Shown: positions 36,481 through 49,949 of the stretch, piece by piece
Position numbering within the stretch: position 1 is the stretch's first letter
Layout of the letters: every line of letters starts with the position of its first letter
NCBI GenBank assembly: GCA_003024785.1
Contig: PUQB01000027.1
Coordinates: 316,036-380,035 of the forward strand
Direction: 5' to 3'
Length of the DNA: 64,000 bases
Origin: Selaginella tamariscina
Taxonomy: Eukaryota > Streptophyta > Lycopodiopsida > Selaginellales > Selaginellaceae
Program-made: the position numbers and the translations under genes
The notes under the pieces: generated by a model
Databases searched by the model: none
Told to the model about the DNA's origin: nothing
Seen by the model: only the letters and a program-made list of their open reading frames with translations

Positions 36481-37350
36481 CTTCACCATTTTTTCTTGAC
36501 CAGGTGAAAAATTGTGAATCATGGGACATAAGCAGTTGTGGTTATTCAATTGAACTTTTGACAAGGAGCATTGTCACCACCATTGACGATCGACATCCAT
36601 TCCGTTAGTTAAAGACCGATACTTGTAGGTCCTTTATTTGGTACAAGACACATCATGCTTATGCACACGAGAATTTTGTTGTTGTGTATTTGTTGTGAGG
36701 GAAGATCCAACAAGTGGTGCTCTTCTTGCCTTTGCTTGTAGAAGTTGTGACCTTGAAGACATTATGGAGGTTAGTGTTTTGTTTTGTAAAATTTGGCCAC
36801 AACAAATGTTTAACCTTGGAGAACGTGTAGATGTGGTTTGGGATGCAGGCGTGGTGCTTGTGTTCTTTATGCGAAAACCTGGTGAAGGGACCAGATGGAT
36901 GTGGAGCTAAGACAAAGCCCGAAACATTCTTCCATGAGATTGAAGATGGGATCCAAAAGCAACATCTAGTCAATGTTGTCCACTTGCATGCTGTTGATCT
37001 ATGCCCCTTCCAATAAAGAGGGAAAAATCCCTCAAACACACAGATTTACATTTTTGGTTTCTTTTCCATCAATAGATTGTGCTTCAGGTGATTAGATGGC
37101 GTAAAGTTGAAGACCCAAAGGTCAAACTTACAACTTTGGTGTGTGTTGGATGCTAGTTAAGAACTGTTGTGAGAGATGAACTTAAACTTCCACATTGCTT
37201 ATTTGTGGTTTTCAAGGCAAGGAAATTCGTGTGGAGACATAAGATGAAGACAACGAGCACAAGGTGTCTCGTGAAAACGTGAAGTTCCCCTTTGACCATT
37301 TTGACTTAGCTTTTGACTACAACCCAAATTTTACAATGTAGCAAGAGTTG
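36481..37350 (+). pseudogene. Unidentified degraded coding remnant
   Basis: Protein-like stretches appear in different frames: CGYSIELLTRSIVTTIDDRH near 36537, REDPTSGALLAFACRSCDLE near 36700, FNLGERVDVVWDAG near 36810 and KPETFFHEIEDGIQKQHLVN near 36917. The composition and several aligned acidic/aromatic patches look like former coding sequence. I do not recognise the family, and no frame stays open for more than about 90 codons. Confidence 0.3.
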
Positions 37351-37779
37351 ATTAGAGCACTCACTTTGAATGCCTACCTACTCACAACAAATATGGCATG
37401 TGGATGTACAATTATCACCACTCAATTGTTGCATTTTAGAGATCTATGAGAACTTTATAAAAGGAACCGTGTGAGTAGATTGGCCTTCTTATTTCAAAGT
37501 TGTTTTGTTTGCACCTTTAAATTTAAGTACAATGGTATTATAATATTAAGTAAAGTCTTGTACATAAATAAGCTCTTTTCCAAAACCAATTGTTCTTGAT
37601 AATAGGGAGAGTTTGTGGAACAATGAAACAACTCTCACCACCAGCTTGTTATAATCTTGGAGTTCTACGAAACAAGACTAGCCTCTTCTAGCAAAACTTC
37701 CTTAGCAAATGCAACTGCATACATGTATTTAGAACTATTGAAGAAAGAAAGAAAGAAAAAATGACCCTAGTCTATTGAG
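37351..37779. other. Spacer DNA, no gene recognised
   Basis: Includes a short GAAA-repeat (37740-37760). Nothing else was supported. Confidence 0.35.
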
Positions 37780-39182
37780 CAAAGTATGAAGAGGTGAATT
37801 TATACAATGAGTAAGATGGATATGAAAGGTTATGACTCATGCACTCTTGTCTCTTGAGATCTTCTATGTCAGATCTAGGCTGTCGAGGATATATTGCGGA
37901 CATCCTACTTACAACTTTCCTTGTTGATGCAGCTAAAAACTTTGGCAACTTCATGAATAGGAGCAAGGATCTCAGCATCTAGCTTATACAAGTCCTCCAC
38001 ATGAGTGCCGTAGCCACAATTTTACCCGACTTGTCCAAGATATAACACTTGGAGGAGCCAAAAAAACAAATAAAGTCCAGCATCAACACTGCAAATGATG
38101 GAGAGCAAAAATTGAGTAAGTCCAGGAATATAATAGATGTTGGACAAGAGCTTGACCTCCCCATATAGTTGCACAAATACAGAACCAACTCCAAGAGTAG
38201 AATGAATAGTAATGCCCACTCAGGACCATCTTCAATTCCTGGAACAACTCTTTGTAGGGACACATATGTAACGTAGCACCAGAGTCAAGCCAAATAAAGT
38301 GGTCAATAATCACAGTCAACACCATAAAGAGCTTGGCCATCATCTCTTTTCTACAACCCCTTCCATTGTTGTTGTTGCTATCAAACCAGTCGTTAAAGAT
38401 ATGAAGAATGGAGCGATTGCACTCAGAAGGTTGAGAAGCTCAACAATCTTTTGCCAAATGCCCAAGCTTGTTGCATCGGTAGCAAGTTAGCTTCTTCTTA
38501 GCCCCCACGTGATGATCCAAATCCGATCGCTGTCGCTAGAGCACATGTCCTTGGTTTCGTGGCTACCACCGAGGTTGCCGGTTATACCTACTAGCAAAGA
38601 AGGCTTTGGAGGATATAATATCCTCCACTGCATCCACTTGCACTCCTCCTCAAGAAGAAAAGAAATCATCTCATCTAGTCCATGTGCTGAAAGATTGCTC
38701 AATGTTGTCACCACCTGATGAAAATCAAGTGTTAAGCCATTAAGGAGAACTGCTTCGTCCACTTGAACTCTTCTTCAAGCAAGTTGGATAACCAAGCCTT
38801 TGAGCCTAGATACAAACTAGGCTATATGTCCATCTTGAAGTCAAAGAATTGTTGTTTCAATGACAGCACGTTGGTCTTGCTAGCCTTCCCAAGGGTTGTG
38901 TCAAGATACTCCCAATTCTCATGGGAGGTATTCTTCAAGTTAAGCAAGTGAATGTACTCTTCACCCTTCCAATTCTTCAGCTCTCACATTGCAAGGAAAG
39001 TTGCATTCGTTGACTTCGGCTCTAAGCCGTCCACCACATTCCAGGTGCCTTTTCACATGAGAAGTAGCTGCACATGTATGATAATTGGTGCTAATAAACC
39101 TTTCGAAGAACTTCTCAAAAAACTTGTCAAGGCCACTTGACCCGCTCCAGTTGCGCTTGCTACCCTTGTCGTCACCATCCAT
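37780..39182 (-). pseudogene. Copia gag-protease remnant
   Basis: Read leftward from the ATG at 39182 (MDGDDKGSKRNW). The gag part has FVSRLKGLVIQLA near 38830 and EAVLLNGLTLDFHQVVTTL near 38730. A CX2CX4HX4C zinc knuckle follows (CYRCNKLGHLAKDC, 38453-38494). The protease active site is visible as LDSGATLHMCPYKELF (about 38240-38290). A GAG-pre-integrase part ends near 37860 with a decayed HRR motif. Stops and frameshifts occur throughout. Integrase and RT do not follow on this strand, so the element is 3'-truncated. Order and motifs are those of Ty1/Copia elements. Confidence 0.8.
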
Positions 39183-40250
39183 GGCCCCTACGATTGAAGA
39201 ATGTCGCTGGAAGAGAAAATGAGAAATTCAGAATGTTAATCAATAGTTGCTTTAGCTTTATTTAAAAAGATATAAATCAATTTTTTTTTAATTAAAACAA
39301 ATGTTTTTTAATTAAAGAAGTGACAAAAATATCATGTTAAGGTATGTACAAAATTGTTATAAGTGAAGTATACAATGGGTAAGAATTCAATATAATTGTT
39401 ATATTGATAGTTATTAAAATACCAAAGATATTGTTCTAAAGTCTAAATAATATGATTAGTCTAACCATCAATTTGTACATGGTAACCTGAGAAGTGATCG
39501 CATTTAATACAAGTAACCATTTCCAAATTTGGTAGCAAATTGAGGTATGTGATTATTAATAATGTCTTTTATAAAATCATGTAACTAAAATACCTCTTGT
39601 ACCACTAAACTTGAGTTTAAATATCCTTAGTTAGTATCTTCATGCAAATCATATCTAGAATGTTGGAGTCTACTAAGGTTTGTGTTACTTTGGCAATCAT
39701 CATTTTCATGTAATATGATCCTAAAAGAATTTGTCATTAACAATCAAATTCTAGATCGCCTAATCACAAAACTAAGAAAAAATGTTAAAATATCGAGATA
39801 AAACATCTATTTTACATTGTTCCATAACTTGTTTGTAAGTACTATGTAATCCTATAAAAAATCCTTCTTACAATGTATCTTTACAGCTTAAGGTGATTAA
39901 ATATAAGTGTGTATTTTATGTATATTTCTGTTTGTGCATATTCATGTATGAGTATACGTGTGTATATCTTCATATAACTTATACTATTTTTATGCAGGTG
40001 TTTATTGGATGCATGAAAATAAATAGGCAACGTCGAGGTTCCACATCATCTCTCAACTAATTCAAGAGCCGTTAGAGATTAGTAAAATCTAGTTGGCCAC
40101 AAGCACATATTCTGAGTGAATCTTTATTGTGTATAGTTTACTACAGCCCTTGGTACATTTTATAAATACTATATATATATATATATATATAATATATATA
40201 TGCGTTCACATCTTTATGCAGGTTAAAGAGGGATAGTCAATATACTAAAC
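39183..40250. other. AT-rich spacer, no gene recognised
   Basis: (TA)n near 40173-40202. No coding signal was recognised. Confidence 0.35.
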
Positions 40251-40254
40251 AAAA

Positions 40255-40545
40255 AATATTTATGAATGTGTCAATAATGAGTTGATGCCAAGGCTTAACA
40301 CCTTGATGTGAGCACAAGCCCACCTGCTTGCTAGAGTATCCAACCCCTCAGCATTACACCCATGACACAACCCCAAAGGCATGCCTCGGGCGTTATACAA
40401 GGTGTGTCATTAACCTAGTGTCATATGTTTATATAACTCTATTTTTAAAATATGGACTATTTCGTCATTAAGAGTTACACTTGGTGTCACAAATATGATT
40501 TGTATATGTCAACTCTAGAGCCTTTCAATTTATTTATATGGAATG
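40255..40545 (-). mobile_element. LTR fragment of the 19050-26491 family
   Basis: Follows the minus-strand LTR at 62370-62600 through the words 'gttgatgccaaggcttaacacc', 'ttgatgtgagcacaag', 'catgacacaaccccaaagg' and 'gagttacacttggtgtcac'. It is diverged, with an internal AT insertion. Confidence 0.65.
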
Positions 40546-42912
40546 GGGTACACTATTTAACATATAGATTTTAATTGATTTTAATTTTTAATTTAACTTA
40601 TATTTAATATAAGAGGTTCTATATATTAAATATTGTTCATCTCTATATATTTAAAATAATGGAACTTCCAAAATTGATAGTATTTATATATGGAAATTAC
40701 ATTTTTACCTATTAAAAACTTTAATGTTAAAAATTCTAGAAATTACATTTTCACCTATTAATATATTAAAAATCAAAATTATTTTTAGAAAATACATAAA
40801 AGTATAATTAATTTATAATTCATACATTTAATTCCAAAGTAAAACTAATTTTATAAATTTCTAACATTTATTAATTTGATATTTAATTTATTTCATTTAT
40901 AGATAAAACATATATATTTAATTATTTTCATTTATTCAATTATAACTAACATATATTAATAATTTTACTATTTCTTTCAAAAATTTAACTTCTAACACAA
41001 ATAATATTTCATTGATTTTAAAATATAATGATCACTAAAAATTTACTAAAATTCTTAAAAATATTATATGAAGTTCTTAAATAAAATTTGTTTATTTGAG
41101 TTATTTTTGATTTTTTTTAAATTTTTAAATAAAAAATTTAAATAATAATGCTAAAATTATATTTTGACTTTTAATATTTATATTTATTAAGTATATTCTA
41201 TGTTGAAGTTTGATAAGGGTAAATATAAAATTTCTTTTAAGGTCAAAATGTAATTTTGAGAGTATATATGTAAATATATCATAAGTTTATGCAATTTTTA
41301 TGCTCACACATCCATTTTAATTTTCACCTTAAACATTAAATATTATTAAAATAAAATTAAATTAAGTAATTAAAATATATTCTTAAAATACATTATATCA
41401 TTTATGATATAGAGTGACAAAATGAACATAGTCAAAGTAATTAACCTCTATTTGCCTTCGCCTTATCAATTTATGCATAATTATTTAGATATTATAAATT
41501 TAATTTTTTATTTAATTAAAATTAACAAAGTTATAAACCATCCAGTTAAAGTATATCAATAAAATATATTGTATTACAATATCCAAACATAAAATGTTAT
41601 CAATATATACATTTTTTTCATTTGCCATTTAAAAAAAAATGTTTCATATATGAACATTATAAAAAAATGTAAAGTTACAACAAAATTTAATTTATCTGAT
41701 TAAGAAATAATTTTAAAATATATTGTTTCTCCTAGTTTCCACTTACATGTAAAATTATAAATCAAAATTTAACAAACTTGTCATATAGTTTAAACTATAT
41801 ATATTGAAATTTATATATTTATAAAATATATATATATATATATATGAAATCCAGTTATTATTATTATATTCTACTTTGTTTTATTTTATTTTATAAACAA
41901 TACAACTTTAAAAGACAAATATACATTACATGCTTACTTTCTTGTATATAGGCTAGTAAATGTTAATTCATATAATTATACATATCACACACCATACATA
42001 CTTTAGGTTTAAAGATATTATATATTACACACATATTAATAATATAAATGGTGAAACATATTTTAATTGCTCTTGCAACTTTAACACATTATTATATACA
42101 CACATATTGTATATCAAATAAAATCTAATTAGGGTACAATTTACTATTCATATTGTATTATAAGTTTCTAATCCCCTTTATTTTATAGGATTTTGATTTT
42201 TTAAAGGAAGTTTAAAGTTGAATAAAGTTTTAAATGTTCTTAAAAATTTATCAAGTATCTAAACATTCTAAATATATTTATTTAGTATATAGTTAAAATA
42301 TTTACCCATATACAACACAATTTTCATTTGTAAGCACAAAACGATCATTTGTCAAGAAAGGCAAAACATGGGACCACAAGTTGTATAGTACCCACTTGCT
42401 GGAACTGACTTATACACACTTTGTACACTGGTTTAATTTGACCGCGTGGTGTGTATAGCTAAACGTGGTCTCCGCTTGTATGAAAACGCTTCAAGATGAA
42501 TGCAGATGTGTGTATGTGTGTGTGTGAGTGATATATTCTTGTTATTTTAGTAAGATGGAGTGGATACATACAACAGAATGTACATAAACAGACGCTGACA
42601 TGCAAGTGCGTGTCCATACATGCGTGTGTATGTGTGTGTGTGATATATAATAGACGTTTCTACAGGAGTCAATGGAGTGAGTCTAGTTAATAGACTATTG
42701 AAGCACGGTCTAAGTTGTATTAATAGATAAAACAAAGACAAGTCAGTATTATAGGCTCCTTGTTGAAACTGTCTTTGTTTGGAACCTATTTATAGAATAT
42801 GTCAACGTATACATACATGAGCATGTGTACTGTCTGCATATACATGTAAACACACTGACGAGTTATATCTAGTAGATGTATTACTGTATTTTTGGTTTGG
42901 ACTTCCTAAAAG
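40546..42912. other. Very AT-rich stretch, no gene recognised
   Basis: Long homopolymer A/T runs and a (TA)n tract near 41825-41843, plus TG microsatellites at 42507-42525 and 42623-42642. No coding pattern was recognised before 42913. Confidence 0.4.
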
Positions 42913-43260
42913 ATGAAGATGAAAAGGCAGTTTGCCCTTGTCTTCTTCCTTATTGTACTTTCAAGTATGGATCTTATTTCTGCAAAGAGGTAACGTTCAA
43001 TACTTCTCTCTTTCTCTCAAGAGTGTTGGCTATGTGTAGGTAAAGATTGGGGATAACTTTACCAAGTTCGTAAGAATAAGGTGAGTATCTTTACATAGTT
43101 TGATGGAATTTTTATATATATTGCTTTTCAGCAATTTATAAGAAGAATTAGCCAAGATCAAGGCTACCGCCCACCAAACAGTCTCCCACTAATGGACCAG
43201 GGAATCCATGAAATAATTATAAATGAATTGATAAATGTTTTTCTTCAATCAAAAAGATAA
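42913..43260 (+). CDS. Candidate small secreted peptide, two exons
   Basis: ATG at 42913 opens MKMKRQFALVFFLIVLSS, a good secretion signal ending around ISA-K. It is followed by donor GTAACG at 42990. Two acceptors are possible. AG at 43131 leads to an immediate stop. AG at 43151 restores an open frame to TAA at 43258-43260, giving about 61 residues with a GYRPPNSLPLMDQG segment. Another frame of the same exon reads LPPTKQSPTNGPGNP before a stop, which loosely recalls Pro/Gly-rich plant peptide hormones. The correct frame cannot be decided from sequence alone, and the locus may be broken. Confidence 0.35.
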
Positions 43261-44195
43261 TTCTTATTTAATATTTAAATGTTTATAATTCTAATAGAAA
43301 AATGGCCATTTGTATTTCATTTAAGGTTTAAATTAATTAAATTTTTTAATTAGCTAATGAAAAATATGCCATACCATTATGATAGCAGTTCTCAATTTCT
43401 ACATGAATAATTTTAAAATGAATTACACATGTTTATTTATTTTTTTACATTATTGCCATCAAAATATATACATTCAATTTTTTGTTAAACTTTGTTTAAT
43501 TATAAAATTTAAATAAATATTCCATATTAAATTTATAATATAAATACACTTTTACTATATATCTATAAAAAAAATTAAATGTATGGTGTTAAAATGAAGC
43601 TAGATTATACTTTATACTTATGGATGCTTTCAATATATATTATGTGGATAAATTCTGTTAAAAACAAAATGTTATATAAAATCGAAATATATTAATAATA
43701 AATGTTTCTAAAAAATATAATAATAAATACACATATTTATAAACATATAAATACCTATTATATTTAAATTTCAAATTATTTGGAAAACATGGAACTTCAG
43801 AATGCTATAAATGAATATTAATTTTATATAACATATATAAAGAATTTTAATAAATACTAACTTAGATGGTTCAAATCAAAATATATATGATATGTAAACA
43901 TTGTACCTGTTTATACACACATATGTTTGTATGTACCATATGTGTGTATGTATATGTACAGTTACATATAGGCGCTCAACCATGCATATTATTATGTATT
44001 TACATATATTCTCCCTCCCACCAATGTGTGTGTGTGAGGAAGCTTATATGGATCAACTGATTTGAAAACTATCTCATATTAACAATTTAAGATGTATTTA
44101 TCTCTATGCAATAGGTTAATAAATTCACCAGGTTTAAGGATAACAACTTGGTTAAGGTCCATTAAATAATTAAGCCCACCAACGGTGGGGATGTA
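43261..44195. other. AT-rich stretch, no gene recognised
   Basis: Includes a TG/TA microsatellite around 43915-44035. No gene was seen. Confidence 0.35.
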
Positions 44196-44927
44196 TACAT
44201 GTTGTGGCATTGTCAAAGTGTGTTTGAGACGATCATACTCAGTTTTTCTTATCATTGGCTGATATTTATGCATTATTTAGCAAGGTCTCCAACTCGAAAA
44301 AACAGCAAGTGTACTTACTTTGTCACATATGATGGAGTTTTTTGAAAATTGCATCTTCAAAAAAAAAGTTGTGTTGTCCTCTTAGCCTTTAAAAGTTTAT
44401 GAAGGAATATATCAAAAAGGGAAGCAATTCCTTAATCGGTCATCTTGTGCCACTATAATTCTTATTCTCACAAGAAATAATATACCTATTATGCAGTACA
44501 AGTTTCAGTCATTAGAATAGGAATGGTCACTCAAAAGGGCTTAATGCTTTTCAAAGTGAAAGCCATTTCTCCCAAAAGGGCAGTTAAATCCTATTTCATT
44601 AAGTATCTAGCTCAAAGAACATGAGCTCATTATTAACGATATAAAAAAAGTATATGACATGGGTTAAAAATTAATGTTGAAGAATTTTGAGAAGGTAACT
44701 TACTACTCAGAACTGTGATCGACTATTGGGAGACTATTATTTAGGATTAGAAGGGCCTATTATCACACATACAAAATTACAACACTCTTTCTAATTTAAA
44801 CAAGGTGGTAGGAAAAGATTAAAACCACATCAATAAGTGCAGACGATACAAAAGCCAACGGTGATGTGAAAATGCAAACCCCAATATCATTAGACAAAAG
44901 AACCAACAGCTTAATCTATGCTTTGAC
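44196..44927 (+). pseudogene. DUF7869-type gene, third and most decayed copy
   Basis: Aligns with 34280-35045 of the left gene. Matches include 'gtgtgtttgagacgatcatactcag', the stretch giving SKVSNS, the 'gaaaattgcatcttcaaaaaaa' segment and 'ttattctcac.agaaataatatacctattatgcagtacaag'. There are many indels and substitutions, and the GHTHEDID motif is no longer intact. It begins and ends abruptly, without the 5' modules or the terminus. Confidence 0.7.
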
Positions 44928-45320
44928 TATTAAAGTTTTAACCCAAGGGCCAACACGTGGCAACATATGGCTATATATAGTCATTTGGTATTATCATCCT
45001 ATATGAGCAACGGTAAGTTTTTCAAGAACCTTAATGACCCCCTAGGGCTAGACTCAAATGCCTTAACAGGCAAGAGACTAAGGGTCTAGCCTAAGTGTTT
45101 ACTTTAGAATCTTGAAAGATAACCCTGACAGACTTAGGATCTTGTTATAGTTTTTACTCTAACTCTTTGCTTTTGTTTTGAAAGTTGATTGTTGTTACCT
45201 ACTGAGTCTGTAGATGGACTCTAAATGCCTATTCAGTGCATTTAAGTGTTTAGAGGTAAACTAACCATCTTTTTCACTAATCATTTCAAGAAACTATGAG
45301 TAAAGGTAGATGTTTAGTCA
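44928..45320. mobile_element. Two LTR fragments in opposite orientation
   Basis: 44928-45142 is the minus-oriented 3' end of the LTR family ('aaagttttaacccaagggccaacacgtgg' and onward). At 45143 it joins a plus-oriented LTR start (TGTTATAGTTTTTACTCTAA, then 'gttgttacctactga', 'tagtgcattt'). Both are diverged. The arrangement resembles the palindromic LTR relic at 1797-2343. Confidence 0.65.
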
Positions 45321-45544
45321 ACACTGAGGCCCACTTGACATTCAACTTGTAGTACTTCTTTTATAGTATACAAAGTATTATACATGTGTTTTTTGGTATT
45401 CCATGTTTATTTTAATGCAATTTAAGTATGTTATTTATACCATTATTTTATTTACAATTGTTCAGACTAACATTTTATATTAATTAATACAATATTAACT
45501 TATACAACTGTATAAGGTAACATTCTCATCTTTCTTCGCCAGCT

Positions 45545-45990
45545 CTGGTAAAGACTTACCAAATCGAAGTTTCATATCTTTTTTCTAAGGAAAACTAAAT
45601 GGGTAGTACTGCCTTTGCCTCTAGCCTGGAAACTTGGAGAATCTTTTGTGCAATTTGAATGTCTCTGACATCTCCCCAAAATGTTCAGTCTCCATCTAAA
45701 ATATAAATGTTTTCTTGTAAGGTCATAAACTTGAAAGATTCGTAATACCTGGAGTTCTACATCTAGAATTTCATGGCCTTGGTCTCTTGCACGTAACACA
45801 ATAATCTCTAATGGAGTTTGCTCAAACCTTGCATTATATTCTCTAGTCAAAAGCTCCATTAGTATGATGCCAACTGTATATATCCAGCAAGGTCTCCAAC
45901 TCTATAAAAAGGATAGTGCATGCATATGATGAATCTTTTTGAAAACTGTAATCTGCTTTAGTGGATGAACTTGCTCCCCGTGCAATCTCT
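45545..45990 (-). pseudogene. Receptor-like kinase C-terminal fragment
   Basis: Read leftward: EIARGASSSTKADY, then after an interruption TVGIILMELLTREYNARFEQ, and finally CTKDSPSF. This is the order of plant receptor-like kinases around subdomain IX (STKADVYSFGVILMELLT-like) and the late C-lobe (CT-x-DPS-like). About 60 bp (45885-45945) match the DUF7869-type gene near its SKVSNS motif and split the kinase. Only the tail of the kinase domain is present, so there is no activity. Confidence 0.5.
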
Positions 45991-46199
45991 AGAAACATAA
46001 ACATGTTGTTATCATATGCAGAATAATGGTAAAATATCCTATTGTCCGTAGGGTTCTTGGTTCGTGGTTGGGCAAGTTCTCAGGCTATGCTACAAGTAGG
46101 CAGGACATGAGCTTTCTGAACCGTATTTTGTCTAGGCTCCCGCTTGGTGTTGACTTTCACTACAACGACGGGCATGCCATATGCAAGTTGTAACTAAAA

Positions 46200-46687
46200 T
46201 GGGCATGGTATAGTCCCATTTCCTAATAATTAGCAATTTTAGCTATTTAATTAGCATTTTCTAATATTAAAGGAATATTCTTTAGAATATATGTTTGAAA
46301 AGAGAATATTCTTTAGAATATTCTATTTTGTATTCTACCCTTTAATAAATTATAGCATTCATTGAACAAAAATTAATAACATTATAAAAGTAGAAGGTAT
46401 TAAATTATATAATATATTGCCTAATATAACAATTAAGGAAGAGCATAAGAGGTACATTATATAAATATTGATGTTGTTATTAAAATATTAATATTTAAAT
46501 ATAACATTATTAATTAAAAATTTGTAGTAGTAATAATATATATATAAAATCCTATAATAATAATAGTCAATCTTCCATATCATTTTTTAAATTTATATAG
46601 TTAAGTATACAATTTGGTACTATTATTAAAGAGTTTATAATAATTATGAATATTAAATATATGATATTTTATAATTTTGTAATTGCT
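46200..46687. other. Subterminal AT-rich region of the right element
   Basis: Reverse complement of 35372-35860. It includes AAATGGG/CCCATTT inverted words just inside the terminus and 'ctttagaatattc' palindromes. Confidence 0.6.
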
Positions 46688-49600
46688 TTAAGCTTCAGAA
46701 AACATACATTCCCTTGCAGTTTTGTTAATCGTGACTTTATCAACGCTTCTTGACATCCACCCATATCGAATGGATTTAACATTTATAAAACATGCTGGGT
46801 CTTTTTGATTGGGAGACCATGTTTTCTCTAGGCATCCATTATATCTTTCGCTCTCCTTCTCGTGTCGCCTTTTTTGTGGTTTGAACCATGCAACCTTAAC
46901 AATACTATTTTTTGTGATTACTTCAGGTGTGTCGATAATTTGACCCATCCAAATAGGCTGATTATATGACGCATCTGGAGTAATGAGAACCATCATTAGT
47001 TTTTGAAGATCCTTGCAGCAATCAAAGTATGCTTTAGGTTTTTGGTTCCTTTGTCCAACAAAGTGTGGGGTTTGCACTTCCACATCACTACTGGCTTCTA
47101 TGTCGTCTATGCTCAGTGATGTCATTTCAATCTCCTCTCGCCACCTTGTTTTAGGCCAGAAAGGGTGTTGCAATTCTGTACTTGTGACAGTAGGCCCTTC
47201 CAACTCTCGAACAACAGTCTCCCAATAGTCGACCACATGCTTATATAGTTCTGAGTAACCAGTTGCCTTATCAGAATTCTTTGGCATCGATTTTTGAACC
47301 CATGCCACATATTTTTTGATGCCATCAATAATAACCTCTTGTTCCTTGAGCTGGGCACTCAATGGAATAGGGTCTGGTTGTCCTTCTGGGAGAAGTGGCT
47401 TTCCATCCTCTCCACTTTTGAAGAGCATTAACCCTCTTTCGGTAACCACTCCTGCTCTGATGGCCGTAACTTGTACTGCATAATAGGTATACCATCTCGT
47501 ATGGAGAAAAAGAATTGTAGCGGCACAAGGTGACCAACTAAAGAATCACTCCCTTCTTTTATATACTCCTTGAGAAATTTTTTGAAGTCTGGCACCTCAG
47601 TCACAAGCAAAGCACAACTTTTTTTGGAGATGCAATTTTCAAAAAGATTCATCATATGCGGTAAGGTAAGTGCACTTGTCCTTTTTGTAGAGTTGGAGAC
47701 CTTGCTGAAGAACGCATCAATATCTTCATGAGTGTGACCAACCATAAGGAAACTGAGCGTGATTGTTTCAAACACACCTTTGGCAACAAGCATTGACAAG
47801 TATGCTAGCACATATCTAGAAAATAAAAGTAAGTATGAGCTTGAGAAACCCTTAAGTAAAATGATTTACCTATTTTTGTTCTCGCCTGCACAATTATCCA
47901 TCTGTAAAAGCAAATGACGAGGAAGCTTATTTGATGTTGAGGACACATGTACACTATTTGAGCTAGATCCCTCCACTGAACCTGAACTCTCAACAGGGCC
48001 ATTTTTTGTGCAGGTTGCTGACAATGCCTCTCATATTCCCAAGTAGCCTCAAGTGCAGACGTGTTCATGAGAGCATTATGTAAAGGTTGAAGGTGTTGTT
48101 TCTTCACTTTGAGATCACTGATAGGACTTGTCTGTGAGTGGGCTTCAAGGTTTCTGAAACACATGGCCAACGACCCAATAGTGAAATTGGAGTCGCTAGA
48201 CCAATGTGGAAGTGAAAAGTGTCCATATGACTCACAACCGTGTCCATGTGTTAGCACACTGTCAATGAAATCGGAAGTTTCATGACATTTCCAAGGCACT
48301 TTGGTGTTGCAAGAGCTTTGGAATGCTGGTCTTTGAATGATCCATCTTGTCATGGATCAAGCACAGGTACTCTGATGGGCGTGACACAGAAAGCATGCGG
48401 TGTGCATAGTACTGAGACCGGCAAGTTTTTGTGCAATCATGTGGGCCTCCATCTTCTTTTGAATGGTAGTGATCTCCACCAAGGTTTTTGCACAAGCCTC
48501 TGCAGCCTTCAATGATGTACAAGTGTCACACTTGGAAAAGCTAGAGTGTTTTGCAATCTCCACATCCTTAAAATGAGTATTCCATATGTTGTTGAAGGTA
48601 CCAGTGCAGATTGCTTGCAGCCCCATCAAGCTGAGGCACTTGTTCACATGTTCACACAGCTTCAATTGAGTGTAGATCGAAGGCAAAACCTTGAGATTTT
48701 CCCTGACCCCTGCATTTGTGGTTCGGCATTTGTGAGGCATCCTGTCTGCATTTGCTTCCACAAAAGCCTTGAGTATCTCTATGGCTGCCATAATGTGAGA
48801 GCGGGTTTTGACCAAGCAGTGTTCCCATGTACTGAGGTTCGCGCTCCATCTAGCCACTCATCCCTCCGACGGTAGAACGTGGTCTTTGGGATCCCGTATA
48901 TACTGTACCAAGCTTTGAAGCAGATGGCCACCTTATTAAATACCATGGATGTACTCTGATAACCTGTGTCCGAGGCCATTCCATCAATACACCCAGTTAG
49001 TGCAGCATATACAAACTCATGCCTTTGCTTTTGGGTGAGCGTACGAAAGACATGTCTACATTGGGTAATTTCATTCCGGTCTGCCATCTGACAACACTTC
49101 TTCTTGCAGCAGTCAATCGTGGAAATGCTCGTAACACTTTCGGAAGATGTAGGATCCATCTTCACCCTCTTGCTGAAACTTGCAGGGGAAGATCTGCAAC
49201 CCATGAATCGCCTTTTCTTACAATAGGACCAATGCAAGGAACCTCTTCAAATATGAGTTGTTCTTCCGGGTTGTTATTATTGAAATCCAACCCAGAATAT
49301 GTTGAACCATCTTGCCGTCTTAATTCAGATGTTCGCCACCTCACGAGGGATCCAGGATGCAAAGTGCCATTAGGTGAAACCTCTGTCACAACTACACCCA
49401 CGAAGTCGGACCCTAGTTTCTCTTCTGACACTGCTTCCATTGGATTTATAGCTGTGATGATGCCTTCCCAACCTCAATCTCATGAAGAAAGAGAATCACC
49501 TCATCCATCACAGCAGGCAAGCCATCATCTGGAAAACTCGTGCTACTGTTTGTTTGTGACTCTGTATATTCTGTGTCAGCCTTGACTTCATCCAAATTCC

Positions 49601-49795
49601 ACAATACAGGAGAACCCTCCTCAAATTCCATTCCCAGAACCTCAACATGCTTGAAAATGGTGTTCACCCATACGTACACACAAGATCCTTGGGCAATATT
49701 GTGACATGATGCATTTCATCTCGAACTTCCACAGTTCCAGTGCCAACTATCTCGTTGTTCCGAAGAAGACATACTTTATCTCCAGTATTATACAT
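46688..49795 (-). pseudogene. DUF7869-type transposase-like gene, right copy
   Basis: Near-identical in order to the left copy. The exon begins at 49801 after an intron with its donor at 50942. Readable segments are YVWVNTIFKHVEV (~49670), MDEVILFLHEIEVG (~49510) and a Cys cluster DCCKKKCCQMADRNE (~49110). These are followed by VAICFKAWYSIYGIPKTTFY (~48920), CDTCTSLKAAEACAKTL (~48540), HDKMDHSKTSIPKL (~48350), MDNCAGENKNR (~47895) and FLMVGHTHEDIDAFFSKV (~47740). The C-terminal region after the GHTHEDID motif is open for 253 codons (47449-46688). Frameshifts near 49720, 49480, 48840, 48300 and 47430 prevent full-length translation. This copy preserves parts that are shifted in the left one and vice versa. 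A terminal-binding or strand-transfer role in transposition is inferred. Confidence 0.8.
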
Positions 49796-49949
49796 ATTGT
49801 CCTGCACATAAATAATTGTGTTATTTATGATATCTGTTTATGCAATATTTCTAAGAAATCATAACTGCGGTTGCTTAATAATATGCATGTGCAATAATAC
49901 ATAATTATATATAAGATAATATCTCATGCTTTATTAATACAACTGATGG

